A stretch of DNA of 64,000 nt from Flavipsychrobacter sp. (GTDB lineage Bacteria; Bacteroidota; Bacteroidia; Chitinophagales; Chitinophagaceae), in contig JAEUVF010000013.1 of assembly GCA_016787265.1 (NCBI GenBank), positions 62,001 through 126,000 on the forward strand, in the 5' to 3' direction. Positions within the stretch are counted from its first letter, which is position 1. The number at the start of each line of letters is the position of its first letter. The position numbers and the translations under genes are program-made. Positions 17,392-27,725 of the stretch are shown piece by piece. The notes beneath the pieces are model-generated. The model was not told the origin of the DNA. It made no database searches and saw only the letters and a program-made list of their open reading frames with translations.

Positions 17392-18018
17392 ATGACGTTC
17401 AAATCAATGCTGGCAGCAATCGTGCTGCTCACCCTCGGAAATCTGACTTTAAGGGCGCAACAAAACCAAACCCTGTTTAAATCCAACGGCGTTCGTAAAT
17501 CCGGTGGATATGGAGCCATCTCCAATAAGTTTACCCGAATCAATGGCCAGTTTGCCAATATTAATGAAGTGTACGGCGGCTGGTATGTCAATCGTTCTTT
17601 TCTTATCGGTATTGCCGGTGGAGCCACTACCAACCGGATCGCTGTACCGGATGCTAACAAAATCTGGGACGGAGAACGAATGACCTATCAATACGGGCAA
17701 TTCGGATTGATGACAGAATATGTGGTCGGTTCCACCAAAAAAGTTCATTTTGCCGTGAACCTGCTTACCGGTGCTGGTTTCATACTGCAATACGATCGCG
17801 GTGATTACGACCATTGGGATGACTATGACAGCCGCAATCCGAATTTCTTCTTCCTGATGGAACCTGGCGCGCAGGTGGAATTGAACCTGACAAACTGGAT
17901 GCGGTTCAGTCCGGGTGTTTCTTACCGCCGTGCCTTTGGCTCCAATAGTAAAGGCCTGAGTGATGAAGACCTGAGTGGGGTATCGGCTAATATCACCTTT
18001 AAGTTTGGCAGATTTTAA
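17392..18018 (+). CDS. Exported protein, probable outer-membrane beta-barrel
   Basis: 208 residues. The Sec signal peptide (MTFKSMLAAIVLLTLGNLTLRAQ) is followed by alternating hydrophobic/polar strands with many Gly and aromatic residues and a terminal Phe (NITFKFGRF), the classic end of an outer-membrane barrel. The ATG at 17392 starts the signal peptide; an upstream TTG at 17365 is not needed. The function is unknown; small OmpW/opacity-like barrels are the nearest type. Confidence 0.75.
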   Translation: MTFKSMLAAIVLLTLGNLTLRAQQNQTLFKSNGVRKSGGYGAISNKFTRINGQFANINEVYGGWYVNRSFLIGIAGGATTNRIAVPDANKIWDGERMTYQYGQFGLMTEYVVGSTKKVHFAVNLLTGAGFILQYDRGDYDHWDDYDSRNPNFFFLMEPGAQVELNLTNWMRFSPGVSYRRAFGSNSKGLSDEDLSGVSANITFKFGRF

Positions 18019-18024
18019 AATGGT

Positions 18025-20325
18025 TCAGTTTCCCCAGTATTGCACCTGGATCCGGATATCCCGGTTGCGGCCCTTGTCATCTGTACAGGAAATTTTTACA
18101 GGTCCGGTTACAGGCTGGAAGAACACTCTTTCCTTCACCCCGGCTGATTTATAAAAGCGATCATTGATGTACCAGTGGACCCGCAGTACATCCGAAGCAG
18201 CCTGGCACTGTAGCAAAAGCGGTTCCGGGTTGCTTTTTTCCATGAGGTAGTTACTCCCGTTGCGGGGGGAGAGAATGGCAGGTGCACCATCCCGAAATAC
18301 CTGCTCACAATCAGGGTTATGCGGAGGGATTTTTTTATAACTAATCTTTCGTTCATCCATCCAGCGTAATAAAGACTGATCAAAAAGCGGGTAACGTTCT
18401 TTTTTATAACCTGCCATCGGTAAACACTGCATACAATAGGAATACATACCATCCAGGCGAATAGCAATTTCTTTGCTGTGCTCGCAGGTTTTATTTCCTG
18501 AAACCAGGGGAATGAAATAATCTGTAACTTGTGATTCGCAGAATTCACCAGGAGGCAGACCGGTTGTTGCACAAACTTTTCTTATATCACAATCAGCGGG
18601 CTGGGCATACCAATCCTGATCTGAATTGTAATCAAGGGAATTAAAAAGCCGGAAAAGCAGGGGTGTTGCAGTTTCTGCTCCGCTTAAAGAAGCGGCGGAT
18701 TCTCCCGAAAAATTACCCACCCAAACGCCAATAGTATAACGCTTGTTATAACCAATGCTCCAGGCATCCCTCCGGCCATAGGAGGTGCCTGTTTTCCAGG
18801 CAATCCTGGGCATTTTTTCAGTGCTTTGCCAGCTTAATGGAAAATCAGGGCGGTTTACCTTGCTTAAGACCTGGTTGATCATATAGGCAGCAGCAGTGGA
18901 TAGAACGGGTTGTTGGTTTTGAACGGTATCAGTCGTGGTAAATTGAAGTGGTTGATAAATCCCGCCGCGTGCAAAACTGCTGAACAATGCGGTCAGTTCT
19001 TCCAGGCTGGTACCGCAACCACCCAATGCCATTGATAAACCCAGTTTACGCCTGTCTTTTTTGATCTGCTGAAAGCCAATGCCCGCAAGACTTTCAATCA
19101 GTTTGTCCTTACCCAGTAAGGATAGTGTTTTTACTGCAGGAATATTAAGGCTGTGATCCAATGCATATTCCATGGTAACCGCTCCATTGAATTGACGGTC
19201 GAAATTTTCCGGCGCATACCCTTCATAGTTAGTAGCCACATCAGACAGTATTGTCCTGGGAGTAACCAGGCCGGCATCGATGGCCAATCCATATACAAGT
19301 GGTTTCAATGTACTGCCCGGCTGGCGGATAGCTGCCGCGCCGTTCACCTGTCCGCCATCTGACAGATCATTAAAATCAGCGGAGCCCAAATAACTGATAA
19401 CTTTTCCACCTGTATTTTCCACTACCATCACTGCTGCATTTCGAATCGATTGGTACTTGAGTGGACGAATATAATCGGCCACGAGTTTTTCTACTTGTAA
19501 TTGAGTATTCAGGTCAATCGCAGTTGGAATGGAGCGGGCTCCTGATTTTCTCATTTTATGGGATAAATGTGGAATGTATCGGGGTGCCGCATGACGATAG
19601 GCAGTTAGCGGTTCTTCCATGGCATCCCGTATATCAGTTTCTGAAAAAATATGATACTGCCTGAATTGTTCCAGCCATCGGTTACGTTCTGAAATTATCC
19701 GGTCATTGTGCTTGCCCATTACAAGAGAATTAGGGCGGTTAGGGATAACCGATAATGCCATGATTTCTGCAAGGGATAAATGATCCGGGCTTTTCTCAAA
19801 ATATAAGACGGATGCTGATTTTACACCCTCAATATTGCCACCATATGGTACGAGGTTCAGATAGAGTTGCAGGATCTCTTTTTTACTGTACCTGATCTCC
19901 AGTTGCATTGCCCGGAAACTTTCGGAAATTTTTTTCCACCAGGTTCGCCTGCCAGGTTCCATTGCCCTGGCCACCTGCATCGTAATGGTGGAAGCACCGG
20001 ATGTTCTTCTGCCTTTTACCAGGTTATTCCAACCTGCCCGGACTACAGCAATAGGATTAACACCGGGGTGATAGTAAAACCATCGGTCTTCTTTTTCAAG
20101 TATTGCTTTCTGTAAGAGGGGAGAGATTTCATCCAGTTCTGTTTTCATCCTCCATTTCTGATCTGAAGTTAAAAAGGCATGAACTACTCTGCCTTTGTTG
20201 TCTTTAATAACCTGCGACCATTCCGGTTCATCAGGGAGAGGGAAAAACAACAACAATAATATAAAAAGCATTCCTGCTCCTGCCAGAAAAAAGACTGTTT
20301 TTTTTATTCGGTTGGAAAACTTCAA
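18025..20325 (-). CDS. pbpC: Penicillin-binding protein 1C
   Basis: 766 residues. A short cytoplasmic tail and TM helix (VFFLAGAGMLFILLLLFF) are followed by a GT51 glycosyltransferase domain (catalytic Glu in LEKEDRWFYYHPG; SGASTITMQVARAM), a transpeptidase domain (SxxK in PGSTLKPLVYG, SLN, KTGTSYGRRDAW) and the C-terminal BiPBP_C domain typical of PBP1C. It is divergent from an alpha-2-macroglobulin lipoprotein gene, the yfhM-pbpC partnership also known from E. coli. It converges on the barrel gene with a 6-bp gap. Confidence 0.95.
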   Translation of the reverse strand: MKFSNRIKKTVFFLAGAGMLFILLLLFFPLPDEPEWSQVIKDNKGRVVHAFLTSDQKWRMKTELDEISPLLQKAILEKEDRWFYYHPGVNPIAVVRAGWNNLVKGRRTSGASTITMQVARAMEPGRRTWWKKISESFRAMQLEIRYSKKEILQLYLNLVPYGGNIEGVKSASVLYFEKSPDHLSLAEIMALSVIPNRPNSLVMGKHNDRIISERNRWLEQFRQYHIFSETDIRDAMEEPLTAYRHAAPRYIPHLSHKMRKSGARSIPTAIDLNTQLQVEKLVADYIRPLKYQSIRNAAVMVVENTGGKVISYLGSADFNDLSDGGQVNGAAAIRQPGSTLKPLVYGLAIDAGLVTPRTILSDVATNYEGYAPENFDRQFNGAVTMEYALDHSLNIPAVKTLSLLGKDKLIESLAGIGFQQIKKDRRKLGLSMALGGCGTSLEELTALFSSFARGGIYQPLQFTTTDTVQNQQPVLSTAAAYMINQVLSKVNRPDFPLSWQSTEKMPRIAWKTGTSYGRRDAWSIGYNKRYTIGVWVGNFSGESAASLSGAETATPLLFRLFNSLDYNSDQDWYAQPADCDIRKVCATTGLPPGEFCESQVTDYFIPLVSGNKTCEHSKEIAIRLDGMYSYCMQCLPMAGYKKERYPLFDQSLLRWMDERKISYKKIPPHNPDCEQVFRDGAPAILSPRNGSNYLMEKSNPEPLLLQCQAASDVLRVHWYINDRFYKSAGVKERVFFQPVTGPVKISCTDDKGRNRDIRIQVQYWGN

Positions 20326-20365
20326 GATTCACGGTTGCTTTAACAAACTTACTGGTTTCTGATAT

Positions 20366-20396
20366 TTTGATTTCGTTAAACTAGTAGATACATTTG
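20366..20396 (+). promoter_or_regulatory. Bacteroidota-type promoter for the alpha-2-macroglobulin gene
   Basis: TTTG at 20366-20369, a 19-base spacer, then TACATTTG at 20389-20396: both elements match the Bacteroidota housekeeping consensus (TTTG, TAnnTTTG) exactly with the usual spacing. The predicted start near 20403 gives a leader of about 13 nt before the ATG at 20416. Confidence 0.65.
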
Positions 20397-20415
20397 GTGA
20401 CAATTCCAACCAGCT

Positions 20416-23400
20416 ATGTTTTCCCTCAAAAGATTCCCCTTTTTCCTTATCCTGTTGTTTTCCTTCCTGGCCTGTAACCGAAAAGCAGTAGTGCTTGAAT
20501 ATACAAATGCCGAAAAAGAAGTGATGCCTTTACAAAACCTGGTGTTTCGCTTCAATCACCCCATCGTTTCCGACAGTTTGCTGAATCGATGGGATTCTAC
20601 GGAATATATTCAGTTTGAACCGGCTATCCGGGGGAAATTTCGTTGGGAACAATCCAATCTGCTGGTTTTTTCGCCAGCAGCTCCATTACAACCCGCCACA
20701 AGTTATACAGGACGACTTACCTCTGCTATTCTAAAGGGTTCCGCCTTTAACCAGATTAAAAATGGTGAAAAAATTCAATTCAGTACACCCCTGCTCCAAC
20801 TGGATGAAATAAACGCTGCCTGGGTGTTACCGGAAGAGGGTAGTACCAGCCCGGTTCCGCAACTGGATCTGTATTTCAATTACATTCTGGATCCTGCTCA
20901 ACTAAAAGAACAACTTCGTATACTAAAAGGAGAAACGATTATTGCGTATTCACTGCTTACGGTAGGAAAGGATTCCAAAATTTCGGTCCGTCTGCAGGGA
21001 GTAAAAGCAGAAGATAAAGACCTGACCCTCGATTTGGTTCTGGACAAAGGCCTGACTCCGGATGGAGGAAAACAGGGGTTGAAAGAAGTGGTTAAACTGC
21101 CGGTGGTGCTGGCATCACCCTATGTACTGACAATCAATGGAGTTCAACCCGAACATGATGGAACTACCGGACGGATATTGGTACGCACCAGCCAGCAGGT
21201 AGTGGAAGCGGGGTTGAAGAATTTCATTTCACTGGATCCTTCAGTTGCATTCCAGGTACAACTTATGGAAGATGGATTTATGATCACCAGTGACGCTTTT
21301 GACTCGGAAAAGTCGTACCAGCTGGAATTTAAAAAAGGATTGAAGGGCCGATTAGGCGGACAACTAAAAGAAGAGCAAACCGAGTCGATTGCATTTGGAG
21401 AATTGGAACCTTCCGTTCGTTTTATGAATAGCAAGGCCAGCTATTTATCTGCAGAAGGTGCCCGGAATATCGAGATCAAAATCGTTAATGTACCAAAGAT
21501 TAAACTGGTCGTTTCCAAAATTTATGAATCCAATCTCCTTGCAGCGAACCGCTATGGATATTATCCGAAAGAGTCCAATGGAGTATCAGGCTATGATGAA
21601 TATTATTATGATGGTGAAGGTGATTTTGCATTGGGTGATGTTATCTATGAAAAAGAAATAGATACCCGCTCTCTTCCGCGTGTTGGTTCTTCTCAGTTGC
21701 TTGCATTCAATCTGGAAGATCGGTTGCCAGAACTTAAAGGGGCCTATCATATTAAGGTACGTTCAATGGACGACTACTGGGTGAGCGATAATCGCATGAT
21801 TTCTCTCTCAGATATCGGACTGATTGTGAAAGAAGGACAGGAAAAGATTTTTGTATTTGCAAATTCAATTGCATCGGCTACTGCGTTAACGGGTGTAAAC
21901 CTGGTGGCTTACGGGGCCAATAACCAGGTGTTGGGTATGGGTACCACCAATGCAGAAGGCGTTGCCGAAATCAGTTATGCCCGTAAAGAACAGGCCGGTT
22001 TTCGTCCGGCAATGGTCATTGCCAAAACAGCAACGGACTTCAACTATCTGCTCTTTGGAAATACCCGTGTGAACACTTCCCGTTTTGAAGTAGCTGGAAA
22101 GCAGCTGAATGCCACGGGACTGGATGCCTTTGTGTATACTGAGCGGGGTATTTATCGTCCGGGTGAACAGGTGCATTTTGCTGCTATCGTGCGCGACTAT
22201 AACTGGAACCCGATAGCTGATTTTCCGGTAAAGGGTAAGGTATTGTTCCCTACCGGAAAGGAAATGAAAAGTTTCCGTAAAACATTGAATAAAGAAGGTA
22301 GCACGGATGGAAGTATTGATCTTCCGGTTGCTGCCCTGACAGGAACTTATATGCTGGAATTATATAGCGGTAATGATGTACTGCTGGCAAGTCTGCCTGT
22401 TCAGGTGGAAGAGTTTGTGCCCGATCGTATCAAGGTGCAAACCAGCCTGGACAAAAAAGAACTCAAACCCGGTGAAACTGCCACGCTGGCATTAGAAGCT
22501 CAAAACTTTTTTGGTCCGCCTGCCGCTAACCGCAATTATGAAACGGAAATCCAGGTAAAACAGGTGCTGTTTACCCCAAAAAAATACGGGAGCTACCAGT
22601 TTGCGTTGACCAACCAGCAAAGCTTTTTTGACAAAAAAATGGAAGAGGGGCAAACCGATTCAGAGGGAAAGGCACGTATTTCCTATACTGTTCCAGCCCT
22701 ATACAAAATGATCGGTATGCTGCAGGCAAAATTCTTCACTACTGTTTTTGATGAAACGGGGAGGCCGGTAAGCAGGATGGTGCAGGCGGATATCAGTACG
22801 CAGGATGCCTTTCTCGGAATTGGCGACAATGGGTATGATTATTTCCCGCTGAACCAGGCAGTGAAGTTTCCCCTGATCGCACTGAATAAAACAGCGCAGG
22901 TATTAAATGGTCAGCAAGCAATGGTGGAAGTAATCAAACATGAATACCGAACCGTACTAAGCAAGAGTGGGGAGTATTTCCGTTATGAAAGCCAGAAGGA
23001 GGAAAAAATCCTGGCTAGTACTACAATAAGCATTTCAGGGGAGAATTCCGCTTATAGTTTTGTGCCAAGGTCGCCGGGTAATTATGAACTTCGGTTAAGC
23101 CTTCCCGGTAGTACAACTTATGTTAGCAGATCCTTCTACAGTTATGGACATTGGGGTGGAGATTATTCCTCTTTCGAGGTAAATACAGACGGCAATATCG
23201 ACATTGAAACCGATAAGGAAGTATATAACCCGGGAGAGGAAGTGAAACTCCTGTTCAAAACTCCGTTTAGCGGTCGCCTGCTGATAACGATGGAGCAGGA
23301 CAAGGTGCTGAGCTATCAATACCTGAATGTTGAAAAACGTAGTGCAACGCTTACCTTACCGATCACTGAGAAGCATTTACCCAATGTATTTATATCAGCT

Positions 23401-25812
23401 ACTTTGGTGAAACCACATACTGTAAGTGATCTGCCACTGACCGTTGCGCATGGTTTTAAAGGGATAACGGTCAGGGATAAGCGACGTTCTGTTCCTGTTG
23501 AGATTATCGCGGAGGCATCGAGCCGGTCGAAAAAAAACCAGCAGGTGCGCGTAAAGGCGGTGCCGGGTGCGATGGTTACCCTTGCTGCCGTGGATAATGG
23601 AGTATTGCAGGTTACTGATTTTAAAACTCCGGATCCATATACACATTTTTATGCAGACAGAGCCCTCGGTGTGAATGGGTTTGATTTATACCCCCTTCTC
23701 TTTCCCGAATTGAAAGCAACCCGAAGCAGTACTGGTGGAGACGGCGATTTGAGAATGGACCAGCGGGTGAATCCTATGCCCAATAAACGGGTCAAGATTT
23801 TGTCATACTGGAGCGGACTGGTAAGCACTGGTAGTAATGGAGAAGCTTCGTTTAGTGTTGAGATACCCGCTTTTTCCGGGGAGGTTCGGTTAATGGCGGT
23901 TGCACATACAGGCAACCGATTCGGGTCAGCAGAAAAAACAATGAAAATTGCCGATCCTGTTGTCATTAGTACTGCTTTGCCCAGGTTTATGAGTCCGGGT
24001 GATAGTATTGAAATACCTGTAACGCTTAGTAATACAACTGCCAAATCAATGGCCGGCTCTGCCACCATCAAAGTCAGTGGCTCAATAACAGCCTCCGGAG
24101 CTGCAGAACAACCGGTTTCTATTGATGCTAATTCGGAACAACGACTTGTATTTACAGCAGTTGCGCAACCGTCTATCGGGAATGGTCAGGTGAGAATTGA
24201 GGTGAAAGCAGCAGGGGCTACTTATTCTGAAGAAGTCGATATCACGGTTCGGCCTGCCACTACTTTGCAGAAAAGAACCGGATCAGGAGTTGTTAATGCA
24301 AATGGTTCTGTAAATCTGAACATTGGAGATCCTGGTTTTATGCCGGCATCCGTGCGGAAAAAAATAGTCGTTAGTCGTTCTCCGGTGCTGGAACTGGGAA
24401 AGATCCTCGAAAGGTTGGTAAACTATCCGTATGGGTGTACAGAGCAGAGTATTTCTGCGGCCTTTCCACAATTGTATTTTGGAGAGTTGAGTGAGTTGCT
24501 GCAGAAAGGAGATGCATCGCGCAAAGCGGCAGCGGCGAATGTATTGGAAGCCATCCGCAAAATAAAAATGCGACAATTGTACAATGGTGCTGTTAGCTTA
24601 TGGGATAATGACCGGACCGAACAATGGTGGACCAGTATTTATGCGGCTCATTTCCTTCTGGAAGCAAGGAAGGCGGGATTTGAGGTAGATCGTTCTTTGC
24701 TTGAAACCCTGCTGAATTATATAAACCAGCGATTGAGTGTTCGAAACACCATAACCTATTACTTTAATGATAACCAGCAGAAGAAAATAGCGCCCAAAGA
24801 AGTGTCGTATAGTTTATATGTGCTGGCACTTGCTGGTAAAGCGAATATTTCGGTTATGAATTATTACAAATCCAAACCTGATCAGCTGAGTCTCGACAGT
24901 AAATATTTGTTGTCGGCAGCATATGCCCTGGCGGGTGATCGGAATCGTTTTGCTGAATTGTTGCCCTCGGCCTTTTCAGGAGAACGCTCGGTTGCTGTTA
25001 CAGGAGGAAGTTTTTATTCTCCTCTTCGGGATGAAGCAATTGCACTTAATGTATTGATTGATGTACAACCGGATCATCCACAAGTGGCGGGCATGGCAAG
25101 AAATTTATCACAACGATTTAAAGAGCTAAACTGGTTCAGTACCCAGGAAGCAGCATTTGGAATGCTGGCGCTGGGAAAACTGGCAGCCCGCCAGTCTGGT
25201 AATTCCGCTACTGCTACTATTCAAAGTAATGGTAAAACGATCGGAACGCTGAATGAAAAAATGCTAAACATTGAATCAACAGCCCTGGGGAATGGCCCTG
25301 TACAAATAAGTGCAAAAGGAGGCCCCGTTTTTTACTGGTGGGAAGCCGAGGGGATCAGTTCAACCGGTTCTTACAAACAGGAGGATCAATACCTGAAAAT
25401 CCGCAGAGCTTTCTTTGACCGTAATGGGAAACCGATTGCCGGCAAAACCTTCCGGCAGAATGACCTCGTAGTAGTACAACTTACTCTTGAAAAAGCATAC
25501 TCGGGCAGTATTGACAATGTAGTAATAACGGATCTCCTTCCAGCCGGATTTGAAATTGAAAATCCCAGGATAAAAGATATTCCTGGTATGGATTGGATCA
25601 AAGATGCAGGTACACCAACTGCGATGGATATACGAGATGACCGGCTGCATTTATTCGTGAACGCCAATGCCGGCCGGCAAGTGTACTATTATACAGTGCG
25701 TGCTGTATCTCCCGGGGTTTTCCAGCAAGGGCCTGTAAGTGCAGATGCCATGTACAACAATGACTATCATTCCTATCACGGTGCCGGAAAAATTGTGATC
25801 ACAAGCCGATGA
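20416..25812 (+). CDS. Alpha-2-macroglobulin family lipoprotein with thioester motif
   Basis: 1798 residues. The signal ends in the lipobox FSFLAC, so the protein is probably anchored in the periplasm. It shows the MG-domain array, including RGIYRPGEQVHFAAIVRD, the A2M domain (VKILSYWSGLVSTGSNG) and the thioester motif CTEQ at residues 1341-1344 (NYPYGCTEQ), followed by the alpha-helical TED domain and a C-terminal beta domain. Such proteins trap proteases that breach the outer membrane and act with PBP1C in wall repair; the pbpC gene is divergent next door. The stop overlaps the next start (ATGA). Confidence 0.95.
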   Translation: MFSLKRFPFFLILLFSFLACNRKAVVLEYTNAEKEVMPLQNLVFRFNHPIVSDSLLNRWDSTEYIQFEPAIRGKFRWEQSNLLVFSPAAPLQPATSYTGRLTSAILKGSAFNQIKNGEKIQFSTPLLQLDEINAAWVLPEEGSTSPVPQLDLYFNYILDPAQLKEQLRILKGETIIAYSLLTVGKDSKISVRLQGVKAEDKDLTLDLVLDKGLTPDGGKQGLKEVVKLPVVLASPYVLTINGVQPEHDGTTGRILVRTSQQVVEAGLKNFISLDPSVAFQVQLMEDGFMITSDAFDSEKSYQLEFKKGLKGRLGGQLKEEQTESIAFGELEPSVRFMNSKASYLSAEGARNIEIKIVNVPKIKLVVSKIYESNLLAANRYGYYPKESNGVSGYDEYYYDGEGDFALGDVIYEKEIDTRSLPRVGSSQLLAFNLEDRLPELKGAYHIKVRSMDDYWVSDNRMISLSDIGLIVKEGQEKIFVFANSIASATALTGVNLVAYGANNQVLGMGTTNAEGVAEISYARKEQAGFRPAMVIAKTATDFNYLLFGNTRVNTSRFEVAGKQLNATGLDAFVYTERGIYRPGEQVHFAAIVRDYNWNPIADFPVKGKVLFPTGKEMKSFRKTLNKEGSTDGSIDLPVAALTGTYMLELYSGNDVLLASLPVQVEEFVPDRIKVQTSLDKKELKPGETATLALEAQNFFGPPAANRNYETEIQVKQVLFTPKKYGSYQFALTNQQSFFDKKMEEGQTDSEGKARISYTVPALYKMIGMLQAKFFTTVFDETGRPVSRMVQADISTQDAFLGIGDNGYDYFPLNQAVKFPLIALNKTAQVLNGQQAMVEVIKHEYRTVLSKSGEYFRYESQKEEKILASTTISISGENSAYSFVPRSPGNYELRLSLPGSTTYVSRSFYSYGHWGGDYSSFEVNTDGNIDIETDKEVYNPGEEVKLLFKTPFSGRLLITMEQDKVLSYQYLNVEKRSATLTLPITEKHLPNVFISATLVKPHTVSDLPLTVAHGFKGITVRDKRRSVPVEIIAEASSRSKKNQQVRVKAVPGAMVTLAAVDNGVLQVTDFKTPDPYTHFYADRALGVNGFDLYPLLFPELKATRSSTGGDGDLRMDQRVNPMPNKRVKILSYWSGLVSTGSNGEASFSVEIPAFSGEVRLMAVAHTGNRFGSAEKTMKIADPVVISTALPRFMSPGDSIEIPVTLSNTTAKSMAGSATIKVSGSITASGAAEQPVSIDANSEQRLVFTAVAQPSIGNGQVRIEVKAAGATYSEEVDITVRPATTLQKRTGSGVVNANGSVNLNIGDPGFMPASVRKKIVVSRSPVLELGKILERLVNYPYGCTEQSISAAFPQLYFGELSELLQKGDASRKAAAANVLEAIRKIKMRQLYNGAVSLWDNDRTEQWWTSIYAAHFLLEARKAGFEVDRSLLETLLNYINQRLSVRNTITYYFNDNQQKKIAPKEVSYSLYVLALAGKANISVMNYYKSKPDQLSLDSKYLLSAAYALAGDRNRFAELLPSAFSGERSVAVTGGSFYSPLRDEAIALNVLIDVQPDHPQVAGMARNLSQRFKELNWFSTQEAAFGMLALGKLAARQSGNSATATIQSNGKTIGTLNEKMLNIESTALGNGPVQISAKGGPVFYWWEAEGISSTGSYKQEDQYLKIRRAFFDRNGKPIAGKTFRQNDLVVVQLTLEKAYSGSIDNVVITDLLPAGFEIENPRIKDIPGMDWIKDAGTPTAMDIRDDRLHLFVNANAGRQVYYYTVRAVSPGVFQQGPVSADAMYNNDYHSYHGAGKIVITSR

Positions 25813-26795
25813 ACATAATTGAACAGGATTTTATTGAACTGGTGCGGCAAACAGCCCGGGAAGCTGAACTTAGAGGTGAATTACCTGAACCTGTATGGAA
25901 ACAGATAGTGGCAGCCAACTGGCTGAACCTCTATCTTCCGGCAGATTTGAAAGGAATGGGAATGGAATTCCCGGAAGCTGTGTTAACATTGGAAAAACTT
26001 GCCTGGTTGGATGGCGCGCTGGGATGGACCATTACACTTTGCAGCGGGGCTCACTGGTTTCTTGGTTTTCTGGATAAAACCCTCCGGTCTGAGTTACTGA
26101 TTCAGGAAGGTTTGTGCATCACTGGGAGTGGATATGCAGGAGGATTAGCTACACCATTGGATGGGGGGTATTGGATAAAAGGCGAATGGCCTCATGCGAG
26201 CGGTGTGTCCAATGCTACCTACCTCACGGCCAATTTCAGCAAGCAGGGAAGCATAGTAGCTGTATTACTGGACAGGCAGGAAATAGGGGTGGTTGGTAAC
26301 TGGTCAACTATGGGTATGAAAGCTACCTCAAGTCATGGGTTTCTGGTTAAGCCACAATGGATTGCTTCACGGAGATTTTTTGAAATTGTCCCTCATCTTG
26401 CCTCTCACCCGGACCCTGTCTTTCAGTTGCCATTTGAATTGCTGGCTTCTTATACACTAGTCTTCAATATAACAGGAATGGTTAAACGATTCCTGGAACT
26501 GGCCGGTCATCATAGCAGGGTTTCAACAGAGGCATTTGATGAATTAAGGACAGCCCTTCTGCAAAAATGCAGGGAAAACTGGGGTGAAGTGAAACAAGGC
26601 CAGCGTCCGGATCAGCAAGTAATCAAAAGCATCTGTGCCAAAGCAAGAGGCCTTACCCAACAGGGGTTAAAGCTGGTTCAGGAACTGTATGGATTTCAAT
26701 CCTTATCTGCCGCTAATGAAGATTCCGAATTAAATCGTGTTTGGAGAAATATTCATACAGCAGCACTGCATCCCTTATTGAGAAACATCCCTTAA
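25809..26795 (+). CDS. Acyl-CoA dehydrogenase-like / flavin-dependent protein
   Basis: 328 residues, cytoplasmic. The sequence follows the acyl-CoA dehydrogenase fold: helical N-terminus with LEKLAWLDGALGWTITL, central beta domain (GSGYAGGLATPLDGGYWIKGEWPHASG) and C-terminal helices (RGLTQQGLKLVQELYGFQSL). It is shorter than typical 380-residue dehydrogenases and lacks an obvious catalytic Glu, resembling the divergent HpaB/dibenzothiophene monooxygenase-like branch. The ATG overlaps the A2M stop, so the two are co-translated although functionally unrelated. The reaction is unknown. Confidence 0.72.
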   Translation: MNIIEQDFIELVRQTAREAELRGELPEPVWKQIVAANWLNLYLPADLKGMGMEFPEAVLTLEKLAWLDGALGWTITLCSGAHWFLGFLDKTLRSELLIQEGLCITGSGYAGGLATPLDGGYWIKGEWPHASGVSNATYLTANFSKQGSIVAVLLDRQEIGVVGNWSTMGMKATSSHGFLVKPQWIASRRFFEIVPHLASHPDPVFQLPFELLASYTLVFNITGMVKRFLELAGHHSRVSTEAFDELRTALLQKCRENWGEVKQGQRPDQQVIKSICAKARGLTQQGLKLVQELYGFQSLSAANEDSELNRVWRNIHTAALHPLLRNIP

Positions 26796-27722
26796 ATTAA
26801 GTTCCTGCTGCAGGTAGGCGGCAACCCTTTGCGTCATATCGCGCCAGCGGCGCCTGGCACCCGGCCCTCCACCCAATAGCGGATTGAAATGTTTATGCAG
26901 TTCATGTCCGGCACCTTCATATAAATGGACATAATAGGCAACACCGGAGCGATGGGCTTCCCGTTCAATGATTTCTGTTCCGAAAAAGGGGCCAGCCGGA
27001 TTATTCGCAGGTACAACCCGGTCTCTGCTGCCATGTATGGAAATAATAGGTATCCTGGCATTGCGAATCCAGGTACTGTCATAAATGGATCCCCACATAT
27101 TGATGGCTGCCAGTACTTTGTTTGGGTTGTGCGTGGTATCGAGGCTTGAACTGTCAGGTCGTTTGAGATAGGCAGCGAACTCCGATTCACTGCTGCAAAC
27201 TTCATGAAGCGCCATCATTCCACCTGCTGAGTTTCCTGCAAGGATTATTTTATCCGGATCGATGCCGTATTGCTGGTGATTCAGCCTGAAATAATCAATC
27301 GCTAACTGCAGGTCTTTCAACGCTTCAAAACATCCATCAGCGAGGTCTTCAAAACGGGAGAGTGGCTTTTTTTTGCTTTTCCGGTAATTGATAGATGCTA
27401 CTGCATATCCTCTCCTGGCAAATTCTCTGGCCCAGAATGGAGTGCTGTCGGATGATTTATTGCCGAGTTTAAAACCTCCGCCATGCATCGCAATGATCAG
27501 AGGCCGGAGACGGTTTTTGTCGTCACCGGATTCATACCAGTCGAATTTATGAAACTTTCTTTTGATGCCAGAAACAGGCTGCTGCTGATATGACAGATTT
27601 CTTTTACGATCTACCTTTTCAAAAAGGACGTCTTTGTAACGGATATTAGTTTTCGATTGTGCCTGACTGTTAGTTAGAAAAAGCCCCCATAACGTTCCTG
27701 TCAACAGTACTTTTATTCGCAT
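26775..27722 (-). CDS. Exported alpha/beta hydrolase, carboxylesterase/acetyl-xylan-esterase-like
   Basis: 315 residues with a signal peptide (MRIKVLLTGTLWGLFLTNSQAQ). The oxyanion hole motif HGGGFKLG and the nucleophile elbow GNSAGG mark an HSL/BD-FAE type esterase, with the Asp and His near the C-terminus (GSRDRVV, GAGHELHKH). It probably hydrolyses small acyl or polysaccharide esters in the periplasm. It overlaps the convergent acyl-CoA dehydrogenase-like gene by 21 bp and follows the ABC exporter gene by 3 bp. Confidence 0.88.
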   Translation of the reverse strand: MRIKVLLTGTLWGLFLTNSQAQSKTNIRYKDVLFEKVDRKRNLSYQQQPVSGIKRKFHKFDWYESGDDKNRLRPLIIAMHGGGFKLGNKSSDSTPFWAREFARRGYAVASINYRKSKKKPLSRFEDLADGCFEALKDLQLAIDYFRLNHQQYGIDPDKIILAGNSAGGMMALHEVCSSESEFAAYLKRPDSSSLDTTHNPNKVLAAINMWGSIYDSTWIRNARIPIISIHGSRDRVVPANNPAGPFFGTEIIEREAHRSGVAYYVHLYEGAGHELHKHFNPLLGGGPGARRRWRDMTQRVAAYLQQELNLRDVSQ

Positions 27723-27725
27723 AGG

